Below are positions 11,119-22,717 of a stretch of DNA of 64,000 bases, one piece after another. The notes under the pieces were generated by a model. It made no database searches and was not told where the DNA came from. It was given only the letters and a program-made list of their open reading frames with translations. Both the position numbers and the translations under genes were made by a program. Source of the DNA: Xylogone sp. PMI_703 (taxonomy: Eukaryota > Ascomycota > Leotiomycetes); assembly GCA_021399445.1 (NCBI GenBank), contig JAJTUQ010000005.1, positions 5,208,001 through 5,272,000 of the forward strand. Direction: 5' to 3'. The first letter of the stretch is position 1. Each line of letters begins with the position of its first letter.

Positions 11119-12090
11119 TATTGGAGAGGATCGCTGTGATCTGGTGCGCTTCATCACCACATACGAAACCCAGAGCCTTTAGTGAAGTAAAGTATAGATT
11201 GAGCCGGATATACCATCTACTACGGTATTACGCAAATCTCCGTCAGTACCTGGCCAGTTTAGCTTGAGCTTCTATTGAGTGACACAATCACCCTTACTAT
11301 AACCCAGGGCTAAACATAGTGAGTTACCAGGATGGGTCAACAATCAGGTGAGAAGAGGCTGACGGATCTGATCGAACGATAAACTAGCCCGATTATCCGT
11401 CTCCCTTGCGCTGTACTCCGTTGGCTTGTATGCCCCCTACGTTAGGACTTAGCTTTGTTGAGATTGTGCAGTAAAAGGGAGAGCGTCGTCGACATGGCAG
11501 TGATGGGAAGAGAGGAGCGATGAACTGTCAAGCGGCAACGGACTCGAACCCCTCCTCCACTCTTGCTATCAAAGATGGAGGACGGGCAACAAGGATATGC
11601 GATAAGGGATCGATTAGCTTCAATCAATCTTCAGATCTGTGGAGGTGGCAATGATGACACGAAGGGGCCTTTATCTGCATGGGCATGGCTTGGGGCCTTC
11701 TCCACTTCTCCCTCCATATCCGCTACTGCAATCGAAACACGCGTTCAAGGTGGCCATGCACAAGCTCCCGGTCTTGCGTATTTGGAATCGCCCACTTACG
11801 GCTGATTTCAAACAAGTATTCGAGGCAGATCACGGGAAATTGAATCTCGTTCTTTTTACGATGAGGCGTCCTGTGCTGTTGTCGCTACGTGTTTCTGCAG
11901 CATGCTTGTTTCAACTCTCGTCTGACCGCTTGCTGTCTCATTCAGAGTTGCATTGTTCTGGACTTTGCAGCTAGTCCTGCCTCGAAATTTGCTCAGACAT
12001 TGTGCTGTATCGTATGTCGTTTCTGGTATTCCAAGTGTGACTTACTTCTACTCTCTCTCAGGGTAACGGCCCCTCCAGACAATTGCAATA
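11119..12090. promoter_or_regulatory. Divergent hxnV-hxnS promoter
   Basis: 972 bp without convincing genes. It contains the cluster motif at 11549-11570 and a looser TCTCCACTTCTCC at 11699-11711. CCCCTCC recurs at about 12069, just before the hxnS ATG. Small open frames here have no recognisable content. Confidence 0.5.
11549..11570 (+). promoter_or_regulatory. Candidate HxnR operator (hxnV/hxnS)
   Basis: The copy contains CCTCCTCCACTCTTGC (11551-11566). CCTCCACTCTTG is shared with the hxnT and hxnX/Y copies. It lies about 430 bp from the hxnV ATG and 520 bp from the hxnS ATG. Confidence 0.5.
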
Positions 12091-15000
12091 ATGGCATTGC
12101 CCTTCTCCCCTCGCAAAGCTCCTACTCTCCCTCCGGCCTTCGAGAAGATCCAATCTTTAATTGAGTCCGAATTCACTGAATCTACTTTACACTTTTACCT
12201 CAATGGCGAAAAAGTTGAACTTCAGAATCCAAATCCGGATTGGACTCTTTTGGACTTCATAAGGTCACGGCATGGAAACAAAGGCACCAAGCTGGGGTGC
12301 GGTGAGGGCGGATGCGGTGCTTGCACCGTGGTCCTCCAAACCGTCGACACCAGAAACAAAGGCAGGATAAAGCACATAGCTGTCAATGCCTGTTTATATC
12401 CTTTGATAGGAGGTATATATAATACTATGATATCAGTTCATTGGGTACTTCTGCTGACGGCGTTTTAGTTGTCGGGAAGCATTTGATTACTATTGAGGGG
12501 CTGGGCAATATCGAGACTCCCCATCCCCTACAGGAGAGAATTGCAAAGCTACATGGGTCACAGTACGTTATAGAATGTGGATTTTGATGGAACAGACTCA
12601 AGATCGCCCGCTAATACTTTAGGTTAGGTGTGGCTTTTGCACTCCAGGCATTGTCATGTCCCTGTACGCACTGGTGAGGAATGCATATGATCCGATATCA
12701 AAAACATTCAAGTTATCAGGGAGTGATATCGAACTGGAAGGACACTTAGACGGGAATCTCTGTCGATGCACCGGCTATAAGCCCATCTTGGCTGCTGCAA
12801 AGACCTTCATAACAGAGGACTTGAAAGGGCAGTTGGTGGAGATACCGTCAGGCGCAGTGACAGATGACGCCGTCACCAAGGACGAGGCAGATGTTGCATA
12901 TAGATCTGAGGCAATTCCAAATGATCTTCTTAAAAAGTCATCCGCCTCATGTGGTAGACCCGGAGGTTGTTGCAGAGACAACCCGAATGTATCGAGATGT
13001 GCTGGGGGAGAATCTTCTTCCGACGAGACAACTCAAGATGCATCAGATTCATCTGCCGCTGAAGAAGTCTCTTCAAATAGCAGTCTAAGTGTTGAACTAG
13101 AAACCGAGATCAAATCCGATTCTCTTAATAATATGAAAGAGACTTCGCAACCTAAATTTAGATCATACTCTCCATCCACTGAGTTGATATTTCCACCCGC
13201 TTTATGGAAATTCCAAAAGACTCCAATATGCTACGGGAATTCAAAGAAGATATGGGTCAGTCCAACCACTCTCGGCCAACTCCTCGCCCTTAAAAACCTG
13301 GATCCAACAGTCAAATTGGTCGGTGGTGCTAGTGAAGTTCAAGTCGAGGTCAAGTTCAAGAATTCGCAGTTCGCCGTATGCGTCTTCGTTTCAGAGATTG
13401 CCGAACTGGCTGAGATGTATGTCCCTGAAACTGAGGAAGAGCTTGCCTCAATGACAGAATTTGTTATTGGCGCAAACACACCCCTGACTGAGATTGAATA
13501 TGCCTGCACGGCACTTTATTCAAAGTTAGGCAGACGGGGGCTCGTCCTCGAAGCATGCAGGAAACAACTCCGTTACTTTGCTGGAAGACAGATCCGCAAT
13601 GCTGCGTCTTTGGCTGGAAATTTGGCAACAGCTTCACCTATCTCAGATATGAACCCCGTATTGCTAGCTGGTGGTGCCACAATTATGGCGCGCAGTGTAT
13701 CTCAAGGAGAGTTTCCACTCCCCCTGGAGTCATTCTTTCTATCATACCGAAAAACCAGTCTTCCACCTGATTCTATAATTACTAAGATACGGATCCCTAT
13801 ACCACCACCGGAAGCAATAGAAGTTGTAAAGGCATACAAACAAGCCAAGAGAAAAGATGACGACATCGCCATCGTCACAGCTGCTTTTCGAGTCCGAATG
13901 GACAAGGACGGAAAGGTGGAGAGTATATCCCTAGCGTATGGTGGAATGGCTCCTCTCACTGTGCAGGCAAAGAAAGCCCAAACAGCATTACGAGGATTGA
14001 AATGGTATGACTCGAGAACACTTGATGCAGGTTTACGGGCCTTGGCAGAAGACTTCAGTCTTAACTTTGGAGTCCCCGGGGGCATGGCCACTTATCGTAA
14101 GACCCTTGCATTATCTTTCTTCTTCAGATTTTGGCATGAGGTTGTGAAGGAGCTCGGATTGGGAGAAGTGGACGAAGGCTTAATCCAAGAGATCCATAGA
14201 GGGATCTCATCTGGAACTAGGGATAACAGAAATCCTTATGAACAGCGGATTGTTGGTAAACAAATTCCTCATCTCTCATCACTAAAGCAGAACACTGGAG
14301 AGGCAGAGTATCTAGACGATATGCCTCATCAGGATCGGGAACTATATGGTGCATTTGTATTCTCAACAAAAGCCCACGCCAAATTCGAAGTAGACTGGAC
14401 ACCAGCAATTGGGCCAGGCCTCGCAGTTGGGTATGTGGATAAAAACAGCATTGCAAAGGAGCTGAATGTGTGGGGATCAGTTGTCAAAGACGAGCCATTC
14501 TTCGCAGACGGAGAAGTACTTTCTCACGGCCAAACAATCGGCATGGTCTATGCTGAGACAGCATTACAGGCGCAGGAAGCAGCGCGACTAGTCAAAATCA
14601 CTTATGAAGATCTACCCGCAATCCTAACCATCGATGAAGCAATCGAAGCAAATAGCTTCTTTCCCCACGGACGCATGCTGAAGAAAGGTCTAGCAATCGA
14701 TGGTAGGATTGATGAAGCATTCAGTAAATGCGACCGGATTTTCGAAGGCGTAACAAGAATGGGAGGTCAAGAGCATTTCTATCTTGAAACAAATGCCGCG
14801 CTTATCATTCCTCACTCTGAAGATGGCACCATGGAAGTGTGGTCTTCGACCCAAAATACAATGGAGACACAAGAGTTCGTCAGTCAAGTCACAGGTGTAC
14901 CAAGCAACCGTATTAATGCGCGAGTGAAGAGAATGGGCGGTGCCTTCGGTGGTAAGGAGTCAAGAAGTGTGCCTATTGCGGCAGTTCTGGCTGTCGCAGC

Positions 15001-16758
15001 AAAGAAAGAGAAGAGACCTATGAGATGTATGCTGAATCGTGACGAAGATATGATGACTTCTGGTCAGAGGCATCCTACACAGGCTAGGTGGAAGGTAGGT
15101 GTAATGAATGATGGCACGTTGGTAGCACTAGATGCAGATCTCTATAACAACGCGGGATATAGTAAGGATATGAGTGAGTGGACCCTAGAAAATTGGCATT
15201 TCTTGTTCTGCAGTATGCTGACGTTATGAATATCTAGGCTCCGCAGTTATGGACCGTGGTTGCACACACAGTACGTGGTTATTCTTATTATTCTCCGTTA
15301 TCAAATTTCAAGCTACTAACTTTTTGGTTTCCTCGTAGTCGATAACTGCTATGAAATCCCGCATGTCTTTGTGCGTGGACACGTATGCAGAACAAACACC
15401 CACAGTAATACAGCCTTCAGAGGCTTTGGCGGTCCTCAAGCCATGTTTATCGCCGAGAGTTACATGACAGCAGTTGCTGAAGGCCTTGGCATGTCTGTTG
15501 ATGAACTTCGCATCAAGAATTTATACAAACAAGGGGATTACACGCCATTCCTCCAACAGATTGACGTTGATTGGCACATTCCACAACTATTCAAGGAGAC
15601 AAAAGAGCAATGCAACTTTGAGGCAAGAAGAGTGGCAATTGATGAGTTCAACAAGAAGAACAAGTGGAAGAAACGTGGTATCGCCATGATTCCCGTTAAA
15701 TTCGGGCTCAGCTTTGCTACTGCGTTACACTTAAACCAGGCAGGTGCAAGTGTCAAGATATTTGCAGATGGAAGCGTGCTCCTTCACCATGGTGGTACCG
15801 AAATGGGCCAAGGTTAGTTTCTATTTGCTAATTTATTTGAAATCATATTAATGATGTGATAGGTTTGTACACCAAAATGTGTCAGGTTGCAGCCCAAGAG
15901 TTGAACGTGCCGATTGAGTCAGTCTACACGCAGGATACCGCATCATACCATACGGCAAATGCTTCTCCAACAGCAGCATCGTCTGGAAGTGATCTCAACG
16001 GAATGGCAATCAAGGATGCCTGCGACCAACTCAACGAGCGTCTGAAGCCATATTGGGAGAAATTCGGGCCTAACGCTACTATGCATGATGTAGCGCACGC
16101 GGCATATCGAGACAGAGTTAATCTTGCAGCCAATGGCTTCTGGAAAATGCCTAGGATCGGCTATGTATGGGGTAACTACGATGTGAATACAGTCAAACCT
16201 ATGTACTATTACTTTACACAAGGTATTGGCTGCTCCGAAGTGGAACTTGATCTCCTTACCGGGGACCACACCGTACTTCGAACTGACATCAAGATGGATG
16301 TTGGTCGATCCATCAACCCGGCTATTGACTATGGACAAATTGAGGGTGCGTTTGTTCAAGGCCAAGGTCTTTTCACCATAGAAGAAACTCTTTGGACGCA
16401 GAAAGGAGAACTTTTCACTCGCGGTCCTGGTACCTATAAGATACCGGGTTTCTCCGACATACCACAGGAATTCAACGTCTCATTCTTACAAGATGTTGAG
16501 GGCGGCTGGAAACACTTAAGGAGTATCCAGAGCAGTAAGGGAATTGGTGAACCGCCACTCTTCTTGGGTGCGAGCGTATTATTCGCATTAAGAGATGCGT
16601 TAGTTAGTGCCAGGAAGGATAACGGTGTGAAAGAATATCTGGCCTTGGACAGCCCTGCTACAGCGGAAAGATTGCGCTTATCGGTTGGAGATGACCTTCT
16701 GAAGATGGGAACAGTGGAACAAAAGGGAGAAAGGAATTTCTTTGTGGCTGTAGCATAA
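12091..16758 (+). CDS. hxnS: Molybdenum hydroxylase, nicotinate dehydrogenase (HxnS, xanthine-dehydrogenase paralogue)
   Basis: Six exons (12091-12412, 12469-12562, 12628-15173, 15238-15270, 15339-15812, 15863-16758) sum to 4365 nt, 1454 aa. Domains: [2Fe-2S] ferredoxin (CGEGGCGAC at about residue 70), second [2Fe-2S] (CGFCTPG, CRCTGYKP), FAD domain (GRQIRNAASLAGN), and the molybdopterin half with VKRMGGAFGGKE and GGTEMGQGL. Purine-pocket Glu (GGQEHFYLE), Arg (AFRGFGGPQ) and the catalytic Glu (GIGEPPLFL) are kept. The pocket segment SFATALHLNQ differs from the XDH pattern (see findings). HxnS hydroxylates nicotinate to 6-hydroxynicotinate and needs HxB. Sequence alone cannot exclude the purine enzyme HxA; ten surrounding hxn genes argue for HxnS. 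Confidence 0.85.
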
Positions 16759-17098
16759 CTTAATTCAATTAAAAGAAATGAAATCTGTCAATGCAAAAGC
16801 TGCCACTGTTAACGATAATTGCACGTAGCTCATGTGTCTATCCGTATCTAGGTTCGGAGCATTTATAGCAATACAATACCTCTCCGTCGTTAAATATACA
16901 AGCTTTTCACGTCCGATTAACTGCCCCATGTCTATATTTATCTATTGGGGTGAGGATTTGCGGCCAATATCATACAGCAATACATAAGGTCTGGGATTTT
17001 GAGGCGGTTCGGTCCGAACAAGCCAAACTGATCGCTGTATTTTCAGCTCATTTCAAATCCTCTCACATTCCAAACTCCTGTTCCAACTGGATACAAAA
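16759..17098. other. Intergenic hxnS-HET
   Basis: 340 bp. It holds the hxnS 3' flank and the HET gene promoter. The cluster motif is not present here, in line with the HET gene being a passenger. Confidence 0.45.
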
Positions 17099-19297
17099 AT
17101 GAGTGCACAATTGAGCAATGCCCCAAAGCCAGCAGTGACGCCGCTTTCTGATTCCAAATATCACGACCAAGAACAACCCATCATCCTCTCTTCGCGCTGG
17201 AATGATTTCGTCTCATTGAAAAAGTTGCGAGGAATATGGAAGCGATGTCCTACTTGCGGGTGGGCAGGAGATCCGACCCAATTATTAGCAAGAGACGAAG
17301 ATGATGACCTAGTTTATGAGAATTGCCAAAAAACGGCGGAAGAAGGCTGTGTCCCGTGCAAGTTGTTTCTCAGGCTTATGGAAGGTTCGGGCATGCCGCT
17401 CGATGGGTCGTATCACCTAGCTCGCTTTCGTGGACCAGTATTTGGTGTTGAGGACAAGAAAGGCGACATTGATACACACTGGACTCTATTCCTTACCGGT
17501 ACGGATAACAATACTCCTAAAGGCATCCCTCGATTTCCCTTAATACCTGGCGATACTTCATCCGAAGCCTCCCTAAAGTGGGTTCAGGAACAGATTAGTA
17601 CTTGCTTAAAGCAACACCCGAACTGCGGGGCTCATAACACCTCGTTTCTTCCGACGCGCTTAATTTGTATCTCTCCCCTAGAGAGCAAAGGCTATGTTGT
17701 TTTAAGAGAGAAAGAAGATATCCCTGAAGGGTCTTCCTACATAGCACTTAGTCACTGTTGGGGAAAGATATTGCCAAAATGCATCACCACAAGGGAGACA
17801 TTGTTAGACAGAAAAACTGCTATTCCGTGGGATACATTCCCAAAGACATTCCAAAATGCCATCACTTTCACACAAAAACTGGGAATTGAATATCTATGGA
17901 TTGACTCCTTATGTATCATTCAAGGAGATGCAGAAGACTGGATGAAAGAAGCAGGTAAAATGTTCCATGTGTACCGGAACTCCTACGTTACTCTCGCGGC
18001 ATATCAGTCCAAAGATAGCTCCGGCGGACTATTTTATAAATTACCACACGAACCACAGGTTAAACTAGGAAATGTCCAGATGGGATCTCATAGGTATGAT
18101 CTTTGGGCTCGAAGGACGTTTAAACATTATGTCGGAATGTATTGCCATACTGGAGAGGGAGGAGATAAGGAAGCGATGCAATATGCACCTTTATTCACCC
18201 GAGCATGGACCTTCCAGGAGCGCCTAGTCTCACCACGAGTAGTTCTATTTGCTGGAGGTGAGGTAATGTGGGAGTGTAGCACATACACTGCTTGTGAGTG
18301 CCAATATAAGACTCTCGTAGATGATGTCTCTTGTCCGAAGGTAATGTATGCCAAATCGTTGGCAACAACGAAAAGTCACCGTAAGAGATTTTCAAGATCA
18401 AATTCCGATAAGTTACGGACAACAGTTGAATACTACGTGGAAGATGGAGTAAAGGTTCCGTTCAGGCTGATGAGCTGGCACATCGTTGTCGCGATCTATT
18501 CCACACTGAATCTTACCAAGGAGACCGACAAACTGCCAGCTATATCCGCTGTGGCGGAGCAAATATCTGCATCCAAACCTGGACAGGAATATTTGGCCGG
18601 GCTTTGGTCAGATTCATTAATAGATGACCTTATGTGGGAAACTGCCCCGGTTGAAGGAAATCGGTACACAACCTGGACTGCTCCATCATGGTCTTGGGCA
18701 TCTGTGCGATCATCGGTAGATTGGGACCCCAACAATGAATATAGACCATTAGCAACTGTGACCAACGCATCTTGTGTCTACGCCAGTGATAATCCGTTCG
18801 GAGTTCTCAAAACTGGCACGATTTCTCTAAGAGGACGTATGGTAAAGGGCATCCTTGAGAAACATCGCTCTCCGACAGTACAAATAGAACCTTTTTCCAT
18901 CCGCATTCCGCAACCAGAATTATTAATACACTCTAGAATCATGGTAGACTCAGATGATCCTCCTTCGAATACAGCTGGTTCAGAAATACCCGTGATAGAG
19001 CAACAGAGAGTGGAAGACACAGTCGAGCCCGGGAATACCCCTAGTGCTGGAAAAACACCGAAGTTCAAAGTAGAGCTGGTTTATAAGAAGGATATTCTTT
19101 TATTGGAAATTGCTGAGAATAATGAAGCTCGAGAAGTACCAAAGGGGATAGACTGGCTTGAACGAGATAAATTTTGTTTGATACTAAAGGTGAATAAAGA
19201 TGGAAAGACGTATTCAAGAGTTGGTTTACTTCGCTTGGTAGGGCCAAGGGGTATAGAAGAGGCATTGAGTGAAGAAGGCGTCATTGAGATTGTTTAG
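17099..19297 (+). CDS. HET-domain (heterokaryon incompatibility) protein
   Basis: Intronless, 732 aa. A HET domain starts near residue 212: YIALSHCWGK, then IPWDTFPKTFQNAI, LGIEYLWIDSLCIIQ, DWMKEAGKMFHVYRNSYVTLAA and, further on, TRAWTFQERLVSPR. These are the three conserved HET blocks. The N-terminus has a Cys-rich stretch (RCPTCGWAG; CVPCKLF). HET proteins take part in non-self recognition and programmed cell death after fusion; the partner is unknown. It sits between hxnS and hxnT, is unrelated to the pathway, lacks the cluster promoter motif, and is followed by a transposon-like element 292 bp downstream, suggesting late insertion into the cluster. Family certain, allorecognition role unproven. 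Confidence 0.9.
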   Translation: MSAQLSNAPKPAVTPLSDSKYHDQEQPIILSSRWNDFVSLKKLRGIWKRCPTCGWAGDPTQLLARDEDDDLVYENCQKTAEEGCVPCKLFLRLMEGSGMPLDGSYHLARFRGPVFGVEDKKGDIDTHWTLFLTGTDNNTPKGIPRFPLIPGDTSSEASLKWVQEQISTCLKQHPNCGAHNTSFLPTRLICISPLESKGYVVLREKEDIPEGSSYIALSHCWGKILPKCITTRETLLDRKTAIPWDTFPKTFQNAITFTQKLGIEYLWIDSLCIIQGDAEDWMKEAGKMFHVYRNSYVTLAAYQSKDSSGGLFYKLPHEPQVKLGNVQMGSHRYDLWARRTFKHYVGMYCHTGEGGDKEAMQYAPLFTRAWTFQERLVSPRVVLFAGGEVMWECSTYTACECQYKTLVDDVSCPKVMYAKSLATTKSHRKRFSRSNSDKLRTTVEYYVEDGVKVPFRLMSWHIVVAIYSTLNLTKETDKLPAISAVAEQISASKPGQEYLAGLWSDSLIDDLMWETAPVEGNRYTTWTAPSWSWASVRSSVDWDPNNEYRPLATVTNASCVYASDNPFGVLKTGTISLRGRMVKGILEKHRSPTVQIEPFSIRIPQPELLIHSRIMVDSDDPPSNTAGSEIPVIEQQRVEDTVEPGNTPSAGKTPKFKVELVYKKDILLLEIAENNEAREVPKGIDWLERDKFCLILKVNKDGKTYSRVGLLRLVGPRGIEEALSEEGVIEIV

Positions 19298-19579
19298 AAA
19301 TATATGCGCTGCCGGTTTCCTATAGACTACAGTGTTCATTTCCTTACGGAAATCACGCGTTTCAAATATGATATAACTCTACCTTGGTTTTCTGAGTAGA
19401 TATTATTTATTTGTTATTCTATTTTTAAAATGTATTTGCTAAAATATATTACAACAGCTTATGAATTAAGAGTTGCACATAGTTATTTATTCGTTATTAA
19501 AGCTTACTCAAAACATTCCAATTGCAAAACCAGCTGACTATTAGATATGGTAATGCAATGGATTTCGATAGACCCAGGG

Positions 19580-19588
19580 GCTCTTACG
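19580..19588. repeat. Left target-site duplication of the 807-bp element
   Basis: GCTCTTACG directly abuts the left inverted terminus and is repeated exactly at 20396-20404. Confidence 0.6.
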
Positions 19589-20395
19589 GAGTATACAGGT
19601 GACCTGACCCCAAGGGGTGTGGCTCAGCTGACCCCCACCAGCCACAAATCATGTGACACCGTAAGCGACCTTTTTTTTTAGCGCGAAGGGGTCAGCCGAA
19701 CTCGTGAAAATAAAGGCCTTAACTAAATCAACACTAAGATTCATTAAATCGACACCCAAATTAGTAAGGCATTAAGTCTTTCAGTGTAGTATATTATACA
19801 GTATAAGCCGTACCGTATCGCAAACGTTTTACGGCTATTAGCTAATTTTAGCACACTTACAGGCCTAAAGCCTTGTAAGCGAAACTATTGTAAGACCTGT
19901 AGCCTGTAGGGCCTGTAGCCTGTAAGCAAAGCCTATAATGCCTAAAATTATAGGGCCTGAGCCCGTAAGCGAAGCCTATAAGGCCTAAAATTATAGGGCT
20001 GGAGCCTGTAAGCGAAGCCTGTAAGCAAAGCCTGTAAACGAAGCCTATAACGCCTGAGTTTGTAAGGCTTAAACCTGTAATATATTCTTAATATATTCTT
20101 AATACATTAATAATACATTAAGAATATATTACAGGTTTAAAGTTTTAAGCTAAAAAGTAAAATTTCTTTTAATTATATAATATATTATTAATATCTTATT
20201 AATATTTTATAAAATATATTGATATTTAAAATTATATTAAAAATTATACTTAAAGCACAGGAGGTGTTGATAGAGTAATTTTTTGGAAAGTAATAAGGGG
20301 CTAGTTGAGCTTGGGTCAGGTGCGGCCGCACGTAAGCGAGCAGGGGGGGGGGCAGGCTGAACTCAACCCCTTGGGGTCAGGTCACCTGCGTCCTC
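19589..20395. mobile_element. Non-autonomous DNA transposon (MULE-like MITE), 807 bp
   Basis: Inverted termini: left GAGTATAC, right reverse-complement GAGGACGC, each followed by a perfect 22-bp match that begins AGGTGACCTGACCCCAAGGG; similarity continues loosely inward (CTCAGCTG / TTCAGCCTG). The element is flanked by exact 9-bp direct repeats GCTCTTACG (19580-19588, 20396-20404), a duplication length typical of Mutator-like elements. The interior has no transposase: it is an AT-rich core plus tandem GCCTGTAAGC-type repeats. The terminal mismatches (T/G, T/C, A/G) are partly transition-type, as RIP or plain decay would give. It lies between the HET gene and hxnT. Confidence 0.7.
19860..20078. 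repeat. Tandem degenerate repeats inside the element
   Basis: About ten imperfect units built on GCCTGTAAGCGAAGCCTATA and AGGCCTAAAATTATAGG, alternating through about 220 bp. A related but inverted stretch lies at 38911-38960. Confidence 0.6.
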
Positions 20396-20404
20396 GCTCT
20401 TACG
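20396..20404. repeat. Right target-site duplication of the 807-bp element
   Basis: GCTCTTACG, identical to 19580-19588. Confidence 0.6.
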
Positions 20405-20594
20405 TGGTGTAGCAGCTCGTGCTGTCTCCCGGCCGTGTACTCAATTATGCAAATGCACAAATCTGTTTTAATTGGTTCGGCTGTAATGAATAATCTAGTC
20501 GCTTAAGCAGGCGAGCCAATGAAATGACGGTTTAATTACAGTTAAGCTTCTGCATAACTTGAGCATTATTTATGCTGTCGGAATGTGGAGATCA

Positions 20595-20613
20595 AGTCCT
20601 CCACTCTTGGCAG
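20595..20613 (+). promoter_or_regulatory. Candidate HxnR operator (hxnT)
   Basis: AGTCCTCCACTCTTGGCAG, about 395 bp before the hxnT ATG and 190 bp beyond the transposon end. It shares TCCTCCACTCTTGGCA with the hxnX/hxnY copy. The rest of 20405-21008 shows no gene. Confidence 0.55.
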
Positions 20614-21008
20614 AGATGGTTTCGGATGCAGCTGCCCCATTTCTTTCGCTTTCATCCGTCTTGCCTTACGCGGGACAAGGTGGCAGTTCACAACTTGTCC
20701 AATATGCGGGCTGTACATCCACTACTGCTCACATTCTGCGGTTGTTGTGGACACCTTTGATGCGGAAAAGATTGTAGGTGGAGCGCCCACGTATGCCCAA
20801 TGGTGATTTATCATGTGCTTTGCAATATCCCCTTGTTAGCTGTGGTGGGGCGGAGAGAGGTAGGCCTTCGCGTTTTCATCTCTCCTTGTGTCTCCTACTG
20901 TACCTCAAAGTCTATACAAAGTCTGTGATATATTTTTGCCAGTGCAAAGAGTTCTATTGTCCTTTTTTGATTATTCTTAGTTAGGCTACAATCTTCGAAA
21001 TCTTCATC

Positions 21009-22339
21009 ATGCCTTCCAGGATATCTCCTTCCGGCTTCAAGGAGCTGTCCGATACAGCGCTTTTCAAGCCCCTCAAGCTTGGAGCTCTGCAGCTTGAGCA
21101 TCGGGTTGTGATGGCTCCATTAACTCGCATGAGAGCGCCAGAAGAAACCCCCGGAGTTTATGTACCCGGTGATATGAACGTAGAATATTATTCGCAAAGA
21201 GCTAGCAAGGGTGGCTTTCAATTAACGGAAGCATGCCCAATTAGTCGTCTTGTAAGTATGATGCAAAGGCACAATTCAATTCACCTGTACTCACAAGTTC
21301 CGATTAGGCATGTGGTTATTTTGGAGTCCCTGGCATCTTCACGCCTAGTCAAATTGCGGGATGGAAGCGCGTTACTGATGGAGTTCACGCGAAGGGTGGT
21401 TTCATCTACTGCCAGCTGTGGCATGTTGGCCGTGCGACTGTTCCAGCACTACTTGATGGCAATACTCCACTCAGCTCAACCACTGTTCCAATTGAAGGGA
21501 ATTGCGCAAACGGGGACTCTTATGCTGCTAACCCTCCAAGAGTCATAACGGTTGAGGAAATTAAGGACATCTTGAAAGAATATGGCGCTGCAGCAAAGAG
21601 AGCCATGGAGGCAGGGTTTGACGGAGTTGAGATCCACGGGTATGGTGCACCTTAAATCATTCCCAAAGCGAGAAATAAGAGCTAATAACCTCTTAGCGGT
21701 AACGGTTACCTCCTCGACCAATTTCTCCACGATAATGTCAACACTCGGACGGACGAGTACGGTGGGTCCATCGAGAAAAGATGTCGATTTCCACTGGAAG
21801 TCATAAAAGTGGTCACCGAGGCTGTGGGACCTGATCGGGTTGGCATACGGTTGTCACCATACAATTACTTCCAGGATACGAGGGACTCTAATCCTATAGA
21901 CCACTGGTCATATCTCTGCGAACAAATTGCAGCATTGCCAAAAGAGAATCGTCTTTCATATGTTCACATGGTTGAGCCAAGATTCGATGAGGTTCTTGAC
22001 GAGCAAGCTAAGATCGACGCTCTCGCAACAGAAACAAAAACGGAGAAGAAAGAGCAATCCCTATTACCGTTTAGACAGATTCTTCAAAAAGGAGGGGTGT
22101 TATTCATTGCCGCGGGGAATTTCAACCGTGACAATGCCCTTCCTAAGCTAGAATCTGGCGATGCTGATGCAGTAGTCTTCGGACGGTGGTTCATCGCAAA
22201 CCCAGATTTACCAGTCAGATTGGCGGAAGGATTACCATTGAATGCCTATGATCGTACTAGTTTCTATGGCGCTAACCCACCAAACAAAGGATACACCGAT
22301 TATCCATTCCACTCGAAAGCGGTTGAGGCGAAAGCATAG
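21009..22339 (+). CDS. hxnT: Old-yellow-enzyme flavin oxidoreductase (HxnT)
   Basis: Three exons (21009-21251, 21308-21639, 21697-22339), 1218 nt, 405 aa, the usual OYE length. FMN TIM-barrel marks: [25 protein letters not shown] at the N-terminus, [43 protein letters not shown] and the C-terminal phosphate-binding [12 protein letters not shown]. The usual His-Asn substrate pair appears as HGGNGYLL. It reduces activated C=C bonds with NAD(P)H; in A. nidulans HxnT takes part in a reductive step on pyridine intermediates, and I do not assign the exact substrate. Start chosen at the ATG opening the conserved N-terminus. Next gene, hxnR, is 378 bp on, same strand. Confidence 0.86.
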
Positions 22340-22717
22340 AGGTTTTGCAATTCTGGCTTCAAGGCATATTCCTGATCCTAAAATGATTTTTGAGAGTACA
22401 GGGTCACGCATTGGTGAATATAAATAAAACTAGACTAAATGAAATATATCCATTTTCTATTATGGTAAAAGAGTAGATTCTAAACTCCTCTTGTAGATGT
22501 GTCACGGGTACCGACTCGAGGCCAACAGGATGCCCCGCTGATAAGGCAGGTATTATAAGCACCTCCATCCCCCACTTTCCTCCATCTTCTGAATCTAATC
22601 CATACGAAACCACTCGAATCTAATATCACAATACTACTCAGTGGAGAAGTAGATGTTTATTGCGCAAATACATAGAGAAGTATATCACGTGGATCTGCTA
22701 TTTGCTATGTGAGCACG
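22340..22717. promoter_or_regulatory. hxnR upstream region
   Basis: 378 bp. CATCCCCCACTTTCC at 22566-22580 resembles the cluster motif (CCCCCACTCTTCC before hxnZ), which would allow autoregulation. It lies about 140 bp before the hxnR ATG. Seen as sequence; function inferred. Confidence 0.4.

Noticed and set aside
11541..11552. GGACTCGAACCC, a perfect tRNA B-box on the minus strand
   Set aside because: No matching acceptor stem, anticodon arm or A-box lies at tRNA distance upstream on that strand, so no tRNA gene can be folded.
12091..16758. Calling the molybdenum hydroxylase as the housekeeping xanthine dehydrogenase HxA
   Set aside because: Key purine-pocket residues are kept, so it cannot be excluded outright, but the full hxn context, shared motif and altered pocket loop favour HxnS.
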